Below are positions 34,777-44,394 of a stretch of 64,000 bases of DNA, one piece after another (position 1 is the stretch's first letter; every line of letters starts with the position of its first letter). Under the pieces are notes generated by a model. The model saw only the letters and a program-made list of their open reading frames with translations, had not been told where the DNA came from and made no database searches. The DNA is from an uncultured Oscillospiraceae bacterium (GTDB taxonomy: Bacteria > Bacillota > Clostridia > Oscillospirales > Oscillospiraceae). The stretch is taken from NCBI GenBank assembly GCA_949878425.1, contig CATLAL010000004.1:62001-126000 (forward strand). Direction: 5' to 3'. The translations under genes were made by a program, and so were the position numbers.

Positions 34777-35802
34777 ATGCAACAGTTCATGAAAAAGCCC
34801 ATCTCTCTGCTGGTTCTTCTGGCCCTGCTGCTGAGCCTGGCCGCCTGCGGCGGAAACAACGCCGCAAACGGCCAGGGGGAGGACGGCCCCGGAGGCGGTC
34901 AGAGCGAAAACAGCGGCGGGTCCGGCGATCCCACGCCGCCCGAGGAGCCGGAGGGCGCCGCCCTGCCCACCGAGGACCCCAGCGGGGCCCCCATCTCCAT
35001 CCCTGAAACCATTGAGTCCATCGTGGTGCTGGCCCCCTCTCTGGCGGAGACGGTGGTGGACCTGGGGCTGGGCGATAAGATCATTGGCTACGACCTTCAG
35101 AGCGTGGGCCTGGCGGGCCTGCCCGAGGGGGTGCCCACCTTTGACATCATGAATCCGGATGTGGAGCAGCTGGTGGCCCTGGCCCCCGACGTGCTGCTGG
35201 TCTCCAGCCTCTCCCTTAGCGACCAGGAGGCGCCCTACCAGCCCCTGATCGACGTGGGCGTGTGTGTGATGTGCGTTCCCACCAGCGTCAGCATTGAAAA
35301 CGTCCGCACGGATATCCAGTTCCTGGCCGCAGCCCTGGGCGTGCCGGAGGCGGGGGAGGCCGTCCTCGGCGAGCTGAACGCCCAGCTGGACGATCTGGCG
35401 GCCATTGCCGCCACCATCCCCCAGGAGGAGCGTAAGAGCGTATACTTTGAGATCTCCGCCGCGCCCTACATGTACAGCACCGGCTCCAACACCTACCTGG
35501 ATGAGATGATCCAGTGGATCGGCGGGGAGAACGTCCTGGCGGACCAGGAGGGCTGGATCAGCGTGGAGGGGGAGACCGTGGTGGCCGCCAACCCGGACGT
35601 GATCTTCACCAACGTAAACTACATTGACAACCCCGTGGAGGAGATCCTGGGCCGGGACGGCTGGGCTGGTGTTGCCGCCGTGGCCAACGGCCAGGTCTAC
35701 AGCGTGGACAACATGTCCTCCTCTCTGCCCAATGAGAATATCATTACCGCCATGACCCAGATGGCCCAGGCGCTCTATCCTGATTACTACACCGCAGGAT
35801 GA
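34777..35802 (+). CDS. btuF: Corrinoid ABC transporter substrate-binding lipoprotein
   Basis: A 341-residue lipoprotein with lipobox LAAC, a linker rich in G, P, E and S (residues 25-65), and a type III binding fold (SIVVLAPSLAETVVDLGLGD; NPDVIFTNVNYID). Such proteins bind cobalamin, haem or siderophores. The cobalamin riboswitch upstream decides for corrinoids. The next gene's ATG overlaps its stop (ATGA). Confidence 0.88.
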   Translation: MQQFMKKPISLLVLLALLLSLAACGGNNAANGQGEDGPGGGQSENSGGSGDPTPPEEPEGAALPTEDPSGAPISIPETIESIVVLAPSLAETVVDLGLGDKIIGYDLQSVGLAGLPEGVPTFDIMNPDVEQLVALAPDVLLVSSLSLSDQEAPYQPLIDVGVCVMCVPTSVSIENVRTDIQFLAAALGVPEAGEAVLGELNAQLDDLAAIAATIPQEERKSVYFEISAAPYMYSTGSNTYLDEMIQWIGGENVLADQEGWISVEGETVVAANPDVIFTNVNYIDNPVEEILGRDGWAGVAAVANGQVYSVDNMSSSLPNENIITAMTQMAQALYPDYYTAG

Positions 35803-36818
35803 AATCCGCCGCGAGGATGACCGCGCTGCTTCTGGCCGCCCTGGCGGCGCTGCTGCTGGGGGTGGGCATCGGCAGCGTCTATGTGGCTCCGGGGGACATT
35901 CTGGCCATTGTGTCCGGCCGTCTCTTCGGCACGCCGCTGCCGGAGGGCATGCCCCCCAGCTACTCCGCCATGGTGCTGGGTATGCGCCTGCCCCGGGTGC
36001 TGCTGGCCTTTTTCACGGGCGCGGCCCTGGCGGTCAGCGGCACGGTGATGCAGTCGATTCTGCAAAATCCCCTGGCCTCCCCCTTTGGGCTGGGGGTGTC
36101 CTCCGGCGCGGGGCTGGGAGCGGCGGCGGTGATCGTGCTGGGCCTGGCCGGCTCCCTGGGCGGAGCGCTGCTGCCGTTGGTGAGCCTGGGGTGCGCCCTG
36201 GCCACGGTATTTATCACGGTGGCTGTAGCCGCCAGACTGGACCGGGGCATGTCCAATGTCACCATCATCCTGGTGGGCATGGTGCTCTCCCTCTTCTGCA
36301 ACGCCATCATGAGCATGCTGGCCAGCAGCTCCCCCACCTACTCCCAGCGAGTCCAGCTCTGGCAGCTGGGCAGCTTCTCCATGAAGGAGTGGAGCGCGGT
36401 GGGGGCGGTGGCTCCGGCCGCGGCGCTGGGGCTGGCGTTCTTCTTCCGCTTTGCCAGGGAGCTGGATGTGATGACCTTTGGCGAGGAGCAGGCCCAGGCC
36501 ATGGGGGTGGACCTGCTGCGGATCAAGCGGCTGCTGCTGGGGGCGGTAGCTCTCCTCACCGGCATGGCGGTGGCCTTTGCCGGTGTGATCGGCTTCGTGG
36601 ACCTCATCGCCCCCCACGTGGTGCGCCGTTGGTTCGGCGCGGCCCATCGGAGGGTGCTGCCAGCCAGCGCCCTTTTCGGCGGCGCCTTCATGGTGCTGTG
36701 CGATCTGGCCGCCCGGACGCTGACGCCCCCCCACGAGATCCCCATCGGCTCCATTACGGCCCTGCTGGGGGCGCCCTTTTTCCTCTATGTCTTTTTCGCC
36801 GGACGCAAAAGGAGGTGA
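35799..36818 (+). CDS. btuC: Corrinoid ABC transporter permease (FecCD family)
   Basis: A 339-residue permease with about ten helices; the motifs RLPRVLLAFFTGAALAVSG and GVIGFVDLIAPHVVRR are typical of FecCD-family permeases. It forms the channel with BtuD. Its product is expected in the cytoplasmic membrane. Its stop lies within the ribosome-binding region of btuD. Confidence 0.9.
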   Translation: MKSAARMTALLLAALAALLLGVGIGSVYVAPGDILAIVSGRLFGTPLPEGMPPSYSAMVLGMRLPRVLLAFFTGAALAVSGTVMQSILQNPLASPFGLGVSSGAGLGAAAVIVLGLAGSLGGALLPLVSLGCALATVFITVAVAARLDRGMSNVTIILVGMVLSLFCNAIMSMLASSSPTYSQRVQLWQLGSFSMKEWSAVGAVAPAAALGLAFFFRFARELDVMTFGEEQAQAMGVDLLRIKRLLLGAVALLTGMAVAFAGVIGFVDLIAPHVVRRWFGAAHRRVLPASALFGGAFMVLCDLAARTLTPPHEIPIGSITALLGAPFFLYVFFAGRKRR

Positions 36819-36822
36819 TGCC

Positions 36823-37578
36823 ATGCTGCGGATAGAGCATCTGGTCTGCGGCTATGGCGGGGAGAGCGTGGTCCGGGACGTGTCCTTCCGGGTAGGGGAG
36901 GGGGAGAAGCTGTGCATTCTGGGGCCAAATGGCTGCGGCAAGACGACGCTGCTGCGGGCTCTGGCGGGGCTGCTGCCCAGCCAGGGAAGGCTGGAGCTGG
37001 AGGGCGGAGACCTGCGGGCTCTGCCCGCCCGGCAGCGGGCCCAGCGCCTGGCCCTGATGAGCCAGTTCTCCCCGGCCTCCTTTGACTATACCGTCTACGA
37101 GACGGTGATGCTGGGCCGCTACGCCCACCAGCGGGGGGGACTTCTGGCGGCGGAGAGCGGCGCGGATCGCCGGATCGCGGAGGAGAGTCTTAGGCGCACC
37201 GGCGCCTGGGAGCTTAGGGATCGGCTTGTGACGGAGCTCTCCGGCGGGCAGCTTCAGCGGGTGTTTCTGGCCAGGACCTTTGCCCAGGAGCCCCGGGTTA
37301 TCCTGCTGGACGAGCCTACGAACCACCTGGATCTGCGCTACCAGGTGGAGCTGATGGACACGCTGCGCCAGTGGGCCGCCGCCGGAGGGCGGTGCGTGGT
37401 GGGGGTGCTCCACGATATCAACCTGGCGCTGTCCTTTGCGGACACGGTTTTGCTGCTGGAGGAGGGACAGGTGATGGACTGGCGTCCCATGGCGGAATTC
37501 GACCTGGGGACGCTGAACCGGCTCTACGGCATGGACGTGGGCGGACACATGCGCGCCGCCCTGCGCCGGTGGTCCTAG
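36823..37578 (+). CDS. btuD: Corrinoid ABC transporter ATP-binding protein
   Basis: A 251-residue ATPase with Walker A GPNGCGKTT (34-42), signature LSGGQLQR and Walker B VILLDEP followed by TNHLDLRYQ, as in BtuD/FecE. The start after AAAGGAGGTGATGCC is preferred over the frame that runs back into btuC. It energises uptake by BtuFC. Confidence 0.9.
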   Translation: MLRIEHLVCGYGGESVVRDVSFRVGEGEKLCILGPNGCGKTTLLRALAGLLPSQGRLELEGGDLRALPARQRAQRLALMSQFSPASFDYTVYETVMLGRYAHQRGGLLAAESGADRRIAEESLRRTGAWELRDRLVTELSGGQLQRVFLARTFAQEPRVILLDEPTNHLDLRYQVELMDTLRQWAAAGGRCVVGVLHDINLALSFADTVLLLEEGQVMDWRPMAEFDLGTLNRLYGMDVGGHMRAALRRWS

Positions 37579-37723
37579 GCGGCCGCCGGACCGCTCGAGT
37601 GGCTGTCTGCGCCTTTCCGGCGCAAAGGACGCGAGTTGGGCGAAGCCCAGTGATGGCCCCGCCCGAGACCCTAACCGGTAGTACTTTATCAGCCGCGGAG
37701 GCTGTATTCACGGGAGGAACCAT

Positions 37724-38239
37724 ATGGATCTATATCACAGCCCCTACGAGGCGTACCCCTTTTTAAGCGATGAAAGCGACGATCTCCGCTGTGACTTTGA
37801 GCTGCTGACAGACGAGCTGACCAGCGCCGCCGGCCTTCTCCGCGCCCAGGTGGCGGACGAGGCTCTGAGGGAGGAGCTCCTCTGGGTCGCGGAGATCATC
37901 TACCACATCAACCCGACCCTACGTACCCGGCTGACGGTTACGGAGGAGGAGACCGCCCGCCTGGCCGCCGCTGTGGAGCGGCTCCAGGGGGAGTGCGGCG
38001 TCCGGGGCTTTGTCCTGCCCCAGGGCTGCCCCGCCGCCTGCATTGCCCATCTGCTGCGGGTGCGCTCCAAGTGCCTGGTGCGCCTGGTCTACCGCCACAT
38101 GCGCCAGGGAAACCCGGCGGAGCCCCGGCTGGTGGATCTCTGCAACCTGCTTTCCGGGTACTTTTTTGCGCTGGCGCTGAAGCTCAATGTCCTGGCCGGC
38201 GTGAAGGAGACGCCCTACGTCAGCCGGAACTACAAATAG
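37724..38239 (+). CDS. Divergent PduO-like ATP:corrinoid adenosyltransferase domain protein
   Basis: A 171-residue helical protein. GFVLPQGCPAACIAHLLRV (about 95-113) and the ending LLSGYFFALALKLNVLAGVKE match the C-terminal part of PduO/MMAB adenosyltransferases. However, the N-terminal ATP loop (TKTGDxG) is missing, and the CRRAERR helix is replaced by SKCLVRLVYRH. It may bind corrinoid without adenosylating it, or use a changed site. Placement after btuFCD supports a B12 role. Confidence 0.75.
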   Translation: MDLYHSPYEAYPFLSDESDDLRCDFELLTDELTSAAGLLRAQVADEALREELLWVAEIIYHINPTLRTRLTVTEEETARLAAAVERLQGECGVRGFVLPQGCPAACIAHLLRVRSKCLVRLVYRHMRQGNPAEPRLVDLCNLLSGYFFALALKLNVLAGVKETPYVSRNYK

Positions 38240-38418
38240 GATATAGTCAGCGCGGTTGAAAACGAGTACACGTTGGGCTCCGCCCCGTGGGCCGCGCTCT
38301 GCGGGGCTTAGGCTGGGGCGGCCTCTGGCCGCCTAACGCCTGCACCCCACCGCCCATTGAAAAGGGCGGCCCTAAACTTTACCGGTTTTGAACTGTGGTC
38401 ACTATAACGACGGGCCCG
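38240..38418. repeat. G+C-rich intergenic repeat
   Basis: No gene is seen. It opens with GTCAGCGCGGTTGAAAA (also near 30351, 49084 and 58929). Positions 38302-38340 are the inverted copy of 19660-19695. Confidence 0.6.
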
Positions 38419-38465
38419 AAAGGCATAGGAGCGCTGGATTTTCCAGCGCTCCTATGCCTTTCTTC
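38419..38465. terminator. Bidirectional terminator
   Basis: AAAGGCATAGGAGCGCTGG pairs with its complement around a short TTTT-containing loop, a 19-bp stem between two convergent genes. Confidence 0.85.
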
Positions 38466-38477
38466 CGGTGAGGGGGA

Positions 38478-39014
38478 TTAGGACTGCTCCTCCTGGCCGC
38501 AGAGGAGGGCAAGGATCGCGGCATAGATACCCTCCGCGTTGTCCCGGAACCGGTTCTGCATCTCTTTGGCCAGCTCCCGGCGGGTTACCAGCAGGCGCAG
38601 CTCCATGAGCTGATCCAGCTCATCGCTGAGGGAGAGCCTGACGGCGTATCCGCCCTGCCCGCGCTCCTCCACCTGGGCTCCAACCAGAGCCTGGCGGCGA
38701 ATGCGCTCGTTCCAGTCCACCAGGTTCTGATCCACCTGGCCGCGGACAGAGAGGGGCAGACTGCTCTCACAGATGGCGCTGTTGCGCCGCCCCTTGTCCG
38801 TAATGGCGTAGAGCCCCTGGCCGTCCAGGGTTAAGTGCTCCGTACGCACCAGGTCCGCCAGGCACGCCGAAAAGCCGAAGTAGTCCACCCCGCCGTCGCA
38901 CATAGCCAGATCCTGAAGAGTCTCGAAGGGGACGGAGCCCGCCACCCGGGCCGCAATATAGAGGATAAGGAACTTGATTTCCAGTTTATCGCTGATAAAG
39001 CCGAACTCCGGCAT
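38478..39014 (-). CDS. DUF4364 family protein
   Basis: A 178-residue protein that opens EFGFISDKLEIKFLILYI and has a winged-helix-like first half (FETLQDLAMCDGGVDYFGF; YAITDKGRRNSAICESSLP). DUF4364 proteins are widespread in Clostridia and of unknown function; a DNA-binding role is plausible. The start is set at the ATG after GAGGTGG; the longer frame upstream runs through the promoter. Confidence 0.85.
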   Translation of the reverse strand: MPEFGFISDKLEIKFLILYIAARVAGSVPFETLQDLAMCDGGVDYFGFSACLADLVRTEHLTLDGQGLYAITDKGRRNSAICESSLPLSVRGQVDQNLVDWNERIRRQALVGAQVEERGQGGYAVRLSLSDELDQLMELRLLVTRRELAKEMQNRFRDNAEGIYAAILALLCGQEEQS

Positions 39015-39033
39015 AGCACACCACCTCACCTTT

Positions 39034-39062
39034 ATTATAGCCGCTTCGGACAAATTTGTACA
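39034..39062 (-). promoter_or_regulatory. Promoter of the DUF4364 gene
   Basis: Minus strand: TGTACA, 17 bases, TATAAT, about 20 bases before the ATG. Confidence 0.65.
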
Positions 39063-39217
39063 GCCTGTATTTTTCACACTCCCGGCCTGGGTGCATAGAC
39101 TGGGAATGAAGGCGGACGCCTTCCAGCCGCTCCGCTGGGGCGGCGGCCCGCACTCCCCGGGGATGCCCCGGAGAGACGTGGGGCCCAATTCATACCCGAT
39201 TCTTTAGGAGGTCCATT

Positions 39218-39334
39218 ATGCCTGAACGCATCGTACCCGGCCCGGTTTCCGCCGTAAAGGACAACTGCGAGGCCGTTTGCATCCATACCAAGAAGATTTA
39301 TGACAGCTGCCGCGAGGAAGATATAGCGTCTTAG
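39218..39334 (+). pseudogene. Truncated 38-codon remnant of a Clostridial protein
   Basis: An ATG after AGGAGGTCCATT opens 38 codons (MPERIVPGPVSAVKD, then EAVCIHTKKIYDSCREED) before TAG. The CIHTKKIYDSCR segment resembles the start of longer Clostridial proteins (from memory, those with the pattern CI.T.KVYDSCRDKDC). The frame breaks just where remnants of the composite repeat (ATACTTTTTGTCAAAAAG) begin. It looks like a gene cut short by insertion and deletion; expression as a short peptide is not excluded. Confidence 0.6.
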
Positions 39335-39387
39335 ATACTTTTTGTCAAAAAGAAATCAGAGGGATGGCGGGGCGGGGAAAAGGCAAC

Positions 39388-39420
39388 AAAAAGGGCTGCA
39401 GCAACGAATGCTACAGCCCT
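39388..39420 (-). terminator. Terminator of rpsB-tsf
   Basis: Minus strand: GGGCTG and CAGCCC pair (with AGCA/TGCT inside) and five Ts follow. Confidence 0.85.
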
Positions 39421-39482
39421 CTCGGGGTGTCATTATTCAAGAGACATCATGCGCGTCTTAGAAAGGACGTTATCAGTGATCC

Positions 39483-40400
39483 CTACTTAATCATAGAGGC
39501 GATCTCGGCGGCAAAGTCCTCCTGCTTCTTCTCAATGCCCTCGCCCTTCTCAAAGCGCACCGCGTTCTTCAGGGCGATCTTCACGCCAGCGGCCTTGGCG
39601 GCGGCGGCCACATACTGCTCCACGGTCATGCTGTTGTCCTTGACGAACTCCTGCTGGAGCAGGCAGTTCTCCGCGTAGAACTTGTTCATCTTGCCCTCTA
39701 CGATCTTCTCCTTGACCTGAGCGGGCTTACCGGCCATCTTGGGATCGTTGTCCATCTGAGCCAGCATGATCTTTTTCTCCTCGGCCAGCACGTCCTCGGT
39801 GACTTGGCCCTTGTCCAGGAAGCGGGGATTCAGGGCGGCGATCTGCATGGCCATATCCTTGCCGATCTCCACCACCTTCTCGGAGGCCTCGCCCTCCACG
39901 TCCAGATTCACCAGGACGCCGATCTTGCCGCCGGCGTGGATATAGGGGACGGAGACGCCGTCGGCGAAGCGGGCAAAGCGGCGGACCTTGATGTTTTCGC
40001 CAATGACCAGCACCATCTCCTGCTGCTGCTGGGTGACGGTGCTGTCGGTCCCGTTAAACTTGCAGGCCATCAGGGCGTCCAGATCAACGGGGGCCTCGCT
40101 GGCTACGGTGGCGGCAACGCCCTTGACAAAGTCCACAAACTTCTCATTCTTGCCCACGAAGTCGGTCTCAGCGTTGACCTCGACCACCACGCCCACGCCA
40201 TCAATAACGGCGGCGTAGGCCATACCCTCGGCGGCAATGCGGCCGGCCTTCTTGGCGGAGGCGGCAAGGCCCCGCTCCCGCAGGTACTCAACCGCCTTGT
40301 CCATGTCGCCGTCCGAAGCGGCCAGCGCCTTCTTGCAGTCCATCATGCCCACGCCGGTCATCTCGCGCAGGTTCTTTACATCAGCAGCGGAAAAAGCCAT
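39483..40400 (-). CDS. tsf: Translation elongation factor Ts
   Basis: A 305-residue nucleotide-exchange factor for EF-Tu. The N-terminal module (VKNLREMTGVGMMDCKKAL) and the core TDFVGKNE are canonical. It lies 81 bases downstream of rpsB on the same strand, the usual bacterial order, and ends at a terminator. Confidence 0.97.
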   Translation of the reverse strand: MAFSAADVKNLREMTGVGMMDCKKALAASDGDMDKAVEYLRERGLAASAKKAGRIAAEGMAYAAVIDGVGVVVEVNAETDFVGKNEKFVDFVKGVAATVASEAPVDLDALMACKFNGTDSTVTQQQQEMVLVIGENIKVRRFARFADGVSVPYIHAGGKIGVLVNLDVEGEASEKVVEIGKDMAMQIAALNPRFLDKGQVTEDVLAEEKKIMLAQMDNDPKMAGKPAQVKEKIVEGKMNKFYAENCLLQQEFVKDNSMTVEQYVAAAAKAAGVKIALKNAVRFEKGEGIEKKQEDFAAEIASMIK

Positions 40401-40481
40401 AGTTTCTTTCCTCCAGTATTTTTATGAAATGTGAATGAGAAAGAGGGGCGGGGACTTTGCCCGCCCCTCTGTGTTGCGATT

Positions 40482-41207
40482 TTACTCGGCGGCGGGGGCC
40501 TCCTCTGGCTCCTCGTTCTGCTCACCCTGCCGGCCCTCGATCATGGCGTTGGCCATAATGGAGGAAATCAGCTTGATGGCGCGGATTGCGTCGTCATTGC
40601 CGGGGATGGGGTAGTCAATCTCATCCGGATCGCAGTTTGTATCGGCGATGGCCACAACGGGGATGCCCAGCTTGTGGGCCTCGGCAATGGCGTTGCGCTC
40701 CTTGCGGGTGTCCACGATGAAGAGGGCGCCAGGCAGCTTCTTCATCTCCTTCACGCCGCCCAGATACTTCTCCAGCTTGGCGATCTCGCCCATGTGCTTA
40801 ATGACTTCCTTCTTGGGGAGCATGTCAAAGGTGCCGTCCTCCTGCATGCGCTTGAGCTGGTTGAGGCGGTCGACCCGGGTGCGCATGGTCTTGAAATTGG
40901 TCATCATGCCGCCCAGCCAGCGGGCGTTGACAAAGTACATGTTGCAGCGGGCGGACTCCTCCTTGATGGCCTCCTGGGCCTGCTTCTTGGTGCCCACGAA
41001 GAGCAGGGACTGGCCGTTTTCGCTGAGCTGGCGGACAAAGTTATAGGCCTCCTCCAGCTTCTTCACCGTCTTTTGCAGGTCGATGATATAGATCCCGTTG
41101 CGCTCGGTGTAGATATAGGGGGCCATCTTGGGGTTCCAGCGGCGGGTCTGATGTCCGAAGTGGACGCCCGCCTCCAAAAGCTGCTTCATCGATACGACGC
41201 TTGCCAT
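40482..41207 (-). CDS. rpsB: 30S ribosomal protein S2
   Basis: A 241-residue S2 protein ([38 protein letters not shown]). The start MASVVSMKQ follows GGAGG; the TTG further upstream would not have a ribosome-binding site. A short acidic tail rich in E, P and A closes the protein. The gene is divergent from pyrC. Confidence 0.97.
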   Translation of the reverse strand: MASVVSMKQLLEAGVHFGHQTRRWNPKMAPYIYTERNGIYIIDLQKTVKKLEEAYNFVRQLSENGQSLLFVGTKKQAQEAIKEESARCNMYFVNARWLGGMMTNFKTMRTRVDRLNQLKRMQEDGTFDMLPKKEVIKHMGEIAKLEKYLGGVKEMKKLPGALFIVDTRKERNAIAEAHKLGIPVVAIADTNCDPDEIDYPIPGNDDAIRAIKLISSIMANAMIEGRQGEQNEEPEEAPAAE

Positions 41208-41394
41208 GTTGTATACTTCCTCCAAAATTTAGTTTTACCCTCCAGCTCCATCTACTGCGGGGCCAACCGCCTATGGGCGGCACCGGCCCTGCATCCGAAG
41301 CTGTGTGGAATGCTGAAATATAATACCACAGCCCTTAGGAAAAAGCAAGAAAAATTTCATTCGGTTTCCGCAAATATTTGCGTGAATTTCCTTG

Positions 41395-41423
41395 TTGACA
41401 GCAGGCGTACGCTCTTGTATAAT
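41395..41423 (+). promoter_or_regulatory. Consensus sigma-A promoter of pyrCKDF
   Basis: Perfect TTGACA and TATAAT boxes with a 17-base spacer. The leader to pyrC is about 50 bases, too short for a classic PyrR attenuator, and no terminator-like stem is seen in it. Confidence 0.92.
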
Positions 41424-41480
41424 AAAAAAGATAAAGATTTTGCCATTTATCTCGGGCTGGCTGCGAGGGAGGTAGCTGTG

Positions 41481-42758
41481 ATGGAGCGTATTCTGAGAAA
41501 CGCCACGATTTGGCAGGAGGGCCGCTTCCGTTTGGCGGATATCGCTATTGCGGAGGGCCGTATTCTTTCTATTTCCAACGCTGCTGGCGCGCAGGACTGC
41601 GCGGATGCCGCCGGTATGGACCTGCATGGCGCCGCTGTTTTTCCCGGTTTCGTGGATGTGCATGTGCATCTGCGCGAGCCGGGTTTTTCTTATAAGGAGA
41701 CCATCCGCACGGGGACCCTGGCCGCCGCCCGGGGCGGCTACGCCCACGTGTGCCCTATGCCCAACCTGAACCCCGTGCCCGACAGCCTGGCCCATCTGGA
41801 GGAGCAGCTGGCGCTGATCCGGCGGGACGGCGCGGTCCATGTCCACCCCTATGGAGCCATCACTGCGGGGGAGGAGGGGGCGTCCCTGGCGGACATGGCG
41901 GACATGGCCCCCTATGTGGCCGGCTTCTCCGACGACGGCAGGGGGGTTCAGGACCGGGAGCTGATGCGCGAGGCCATGGAGGAGGCGAAGCGGCTGGGGA
42001 AGCTGATCGCCGCCCATTGCGAGGACAACCGGCTGCTCCGGGGCGGCTATATCCACGACGGGGACTACGCCCGCGCCCACGGACACCGGGGCATCTGCTC
42101 GGAGAGCGAGTGGGGCCCCATCGCCCGGGACCTGCGCCTGGCGGAGGAGACGGGGTGCGGCTACCACGTCTGCCACGTCTCCGCCAAGGAGAGCGTGTCC
42201 CTCATCCGCCAGGCCAAGGCCAGGGGGGTGGACGTCACATGCGAGACCGCCCCCCACTACCTGGTGTTCAGCGACCAGAACCTGCAGGAGGACGGACGGT
42301 TCAAGATGAATCCCCCCATCCGGTCCCAGGAGGACCGGGCGGCCCTGATCGAGGGCCTGCTGGACGGGACCATTGACATGATTGCCACCGACCACGCCCC
42401 CCACAGCGTTCAGGAGAAGAGCCGGGGGCTGGAGAAGAGCCCTATGGGCGTGGTGGGGCTGGAGACGGCCTTTGCCGCCCTCTACACCCACCTGGTTAAG
42501 CCCGGCGTGCTGCCCCTGGGGCGGCTGGTGGACCTGCTCCACACCAACCCCGCCCGCCGCTTCGGCTTCGGCACGCCCCTGGCGGAGGGCCAGCCGGCGG
42601 ACCTGACGGTGTTTGATCTGGAGCGCCCCTATCGGGTGGACCCGGCGGCGTTCCAGTCCATGGGCCGGGCCACGCCCTTCGCGGGGATGGAGCTCCTGGG
42701 CGTCTGTATGCTGACCATGGTGGGCGGAGAAATCGTCTGGAGGGAGGAGCTGGCGTGA
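41481..42758 (+). CDS. pyrC: Dihydroorotase
   Basis: A 425-residue class I dihydroorotase, step three of pyrimidine synthesis (carbamoyl aspartate to dihydroorotate). HVHLREPG (H61, H63) binds zinc; further ligands lie in AHCEDN, CHVS and ATDHAPH. The start follows GGGAGGTAGCTGTG. The much longer in-frame extension to 40431 runs antisense through rpsB and tsf and is not real. Confidence 0.95.
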   Translation: MERILRNATIWQEGRFRLADIAIAEGRILSISNAAGAQDCADAAGMDLHGAAVFPGFVDVHVHLREPGFSYKETIRTGTLAAARGGYAHVCPMPNLNPVPDSLAHLEEQLALIRRDGAVHVHPYGAITAGEEGASLADMADMAPYVAGFSDDGRGVQDRELMREAMEEAKRLGKLIAAHCEDNRLLRGGYIHDGDYARAHGHRGICSESEWGPIARDLRLAEETGCGYHVCHVSAKESVSLIRQAKARGVDVTCETAPHYLVFSDQNLQEDGRFKMNPPIRSQEDRAALIEGLLDGTIDMIATDHAPHSVQEKSRGLEKSPMGVVGLETAFAALYTHLVKPGVLPLGRLVDLLHTNPARRFGFGTPLAEGQPADLTVFDLERPYRVDPAAFQSMGRATPFAGMELLGVCMLTMVGGEIVWREELA

Positions 42759-43483
42759 AACAGGGACGTTATACCGTGGAGGAGAACCGGCCTCTGACAG
42801 CGGACGTCTGGGAGATGCGGCTGTCCGGGGACACAGGGTCCATTACAAGGCCGGGGCAGTTTATCAACATCGCCCTGGAGGGCCTCTTTCTGCGCAGGCC
42901 TATCTCCGTCAGCGACTGGGACGGGGAGACCGCCACCATTGTCTACAAAATCGTGGGAAAGGGCACGGCGGCCATGGCCGGGTTCCGCCCAGGGAAGCGG
43001 CTGGACGTGCTCTGCGGCCTGGGCAACGGCTTTGAGGTGGCCAAGTGCGCCGAGCGCACCCTGGTGATCGGCGGCGGGGCGGGAGTCCCCCCCATGTACG
43101 GCCTGGCAAAGGCCCTGCTGGCGGCGGGAAAGACCCCCCTTGCCATCCTGGGGTTCAACCGGAGGGAGGAGATTTTCTACGAGGAGAAATTCCGGGCCCT
43201 GGGCGTTGAAACGGCTGTCACCACTGTGGACGGCAGCTGCGGGATCAGGGGCTTTGTCACTGACGCCCTCCCGGAGCGGTACGGCTACTTCTGCGCCTGC
43301 GGCCCCCTGCCCATGCTGAAGGCCGTCTGCCGCGCCTGCCCAACCTCCGGACAGCTCAGCCTTGAGGAGCGGATGGGCTGCGGCTTCGGGGCCTGCATGG
43401 GCTGCTCCTGCGAGACCAAATACGGCAGCAAGCGCGTCTGTAAGGACGGCCCGGTGCTGGAGAAGGAGGAGATTCTATGGTAG
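42755..43483 (+). CDS. pyrK: Dihydroorotate dehydrogenase B, electron transfer subunit
   Basis: A 242-residue flavoprotein with an FAD-binding barrel (RRPISVSDW), an NAD-binding part (VIGGGAGVPPMYGLAK) and a C-terminal 2Fe-2S site (CGFGACMGCSC and a later C). It lets PyrD reduce NAD+. A GTG start overlaps pyrC by four bases. Confidence 0.95.
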   Translation: MKQGRYTVEENRPLTADVWEMRLSGDTGSITRPGQFINIALEGLFLRRPISVSDWDGETATIVYKIVGKGTAAMAGFRPGKRLDVLCGLGNGFEVAKCAERTLVIGGGAGVPPMYGLAKALLAAGKTPLAILGFNRREEIFYEEKFRALGVETAVTTVDGSCGIRGFVTDALPERYGYFCACGPLPMLKAVCRACPTSGQLSLEERMGCGFGACMGCSCETKYGSKRVCKDGPVLEKEEILW

Positions 43484-44394
43484 ACCTGCACGTCACCCTC
43501 TCCGGCGTCCGGCTGGACAACCCCATTATCCCCGCCAGCGGGACCTTTGGGTATGGCTACGAGTTCGCGGAGCTCTACGACATCAACTGCCTGGGGACCT
43601 TCTCCTTTAAGGGCACCACCCGAGCCCCCCGCTTCGGCAACCCCACCCCCCGCATTGCCGAGGCCCCCTCCGGGCTGCTCAACGCCGTGGGCCTCCAGAA
43701 CCCAGGAGTGGACAAGGTGATCGCCCAGGAGCTCCCGAAATTAAAGGAGGTCTTTCACAAGCCGGTGATGGCCAACGTCAGCGGCTTCTCCGTGGAGGAC
43801 TACGCCTACACCTGCGCCCTGCTGGACAAAGAGGAGCAGGTGGGCTGGCTGGAGGTGAACATCTCCTGCCCCAACGTCCACAGCGGCGGCATGAGCTTCG
43901 GCACCAGCCCCCAGGCCGCCGCCGAGGTGACGCGGGCGGTGAAGGCAGTGACGAAAAAGCCGGTCTATATGAAGCTGAGCCCCAACGTGACCGACATCGC
44001 CGCCATTGCCAGGGCCTGCGAGGACGCCGGGGCCGACGGCATCAGCCTTATCAACACCCTGCTGGGGATGCGGCTGGATCTGCGGAGCAGAAGGCCCCTG
44101 CTGGCCAACACCACCGGGGGTCTCTCCGGCCCGGCGGTGTTTCCGGTGGCAGTGCGGATGGTGTACCAGGTCTATGAGGCCGTGGACATCCCTGTCATCG
44201 GCATGGGCGGCGTCAGCACGGCGGAGGACGTGCTGGAGCTGATGCTGGCCGGGGCCACGGCGGTGGAGGTGGGAGCCGCCAACCTGGTCAACCCCTTCGC
44301 CTGCCGGGATATTCTCGCCGCCCTGCCGGAGGCCATGGAGAAGTACGGGATCAACAGTCTATCTGAAATCATAGGAGGCGCGCACCATGGGTAA
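43477..44394 (+). CDS. pyrD: Dihydroorotate dehydrogenase B, catalytic subunit
   Basis: A 305-residue FMN enzyme of class 1B. The catalytic cysteine lies in [26 protein letters not shown] and the late IIGGAH match the family. It overlaps pyrK by seven bases. Confidence 0.95.
   Translation: MVDLHVTLSGVRLDNPIIPASGTFGYGYEFAELYDINCLGTFSFKGTTRAPRFGNPTPRIAEAPSGLLNAVGLQNPGVDKVIAQELPKLKEVFHKPVMANVSGFSVEDYAYTCALLDKEEQVGWLEVNISCPNVHSGGMSFGTSPQAAAEVTRAVKAVTKKPVYMKLSPNVTDIAAIARACEDAGADGISLINTLLGMRLDLRSRRPLLANTTGGLSGPAVFPVAVRMVYQVYEAVDIPVIGMGGVSTAEDVLELMLAGATAVEVGAANLVNPFACRDILAALPEAMEKYGINSLSEIIGGAHHG

Noticed and set aside
40431..41480. A 775-codon frame that extends pyrC far upstream
   Set aside because: The extension runs antisense through rpsB and the end of tsf and past the consensus pyr promoter; the pyrC start at 41481 has a proper ribosome-binding site.
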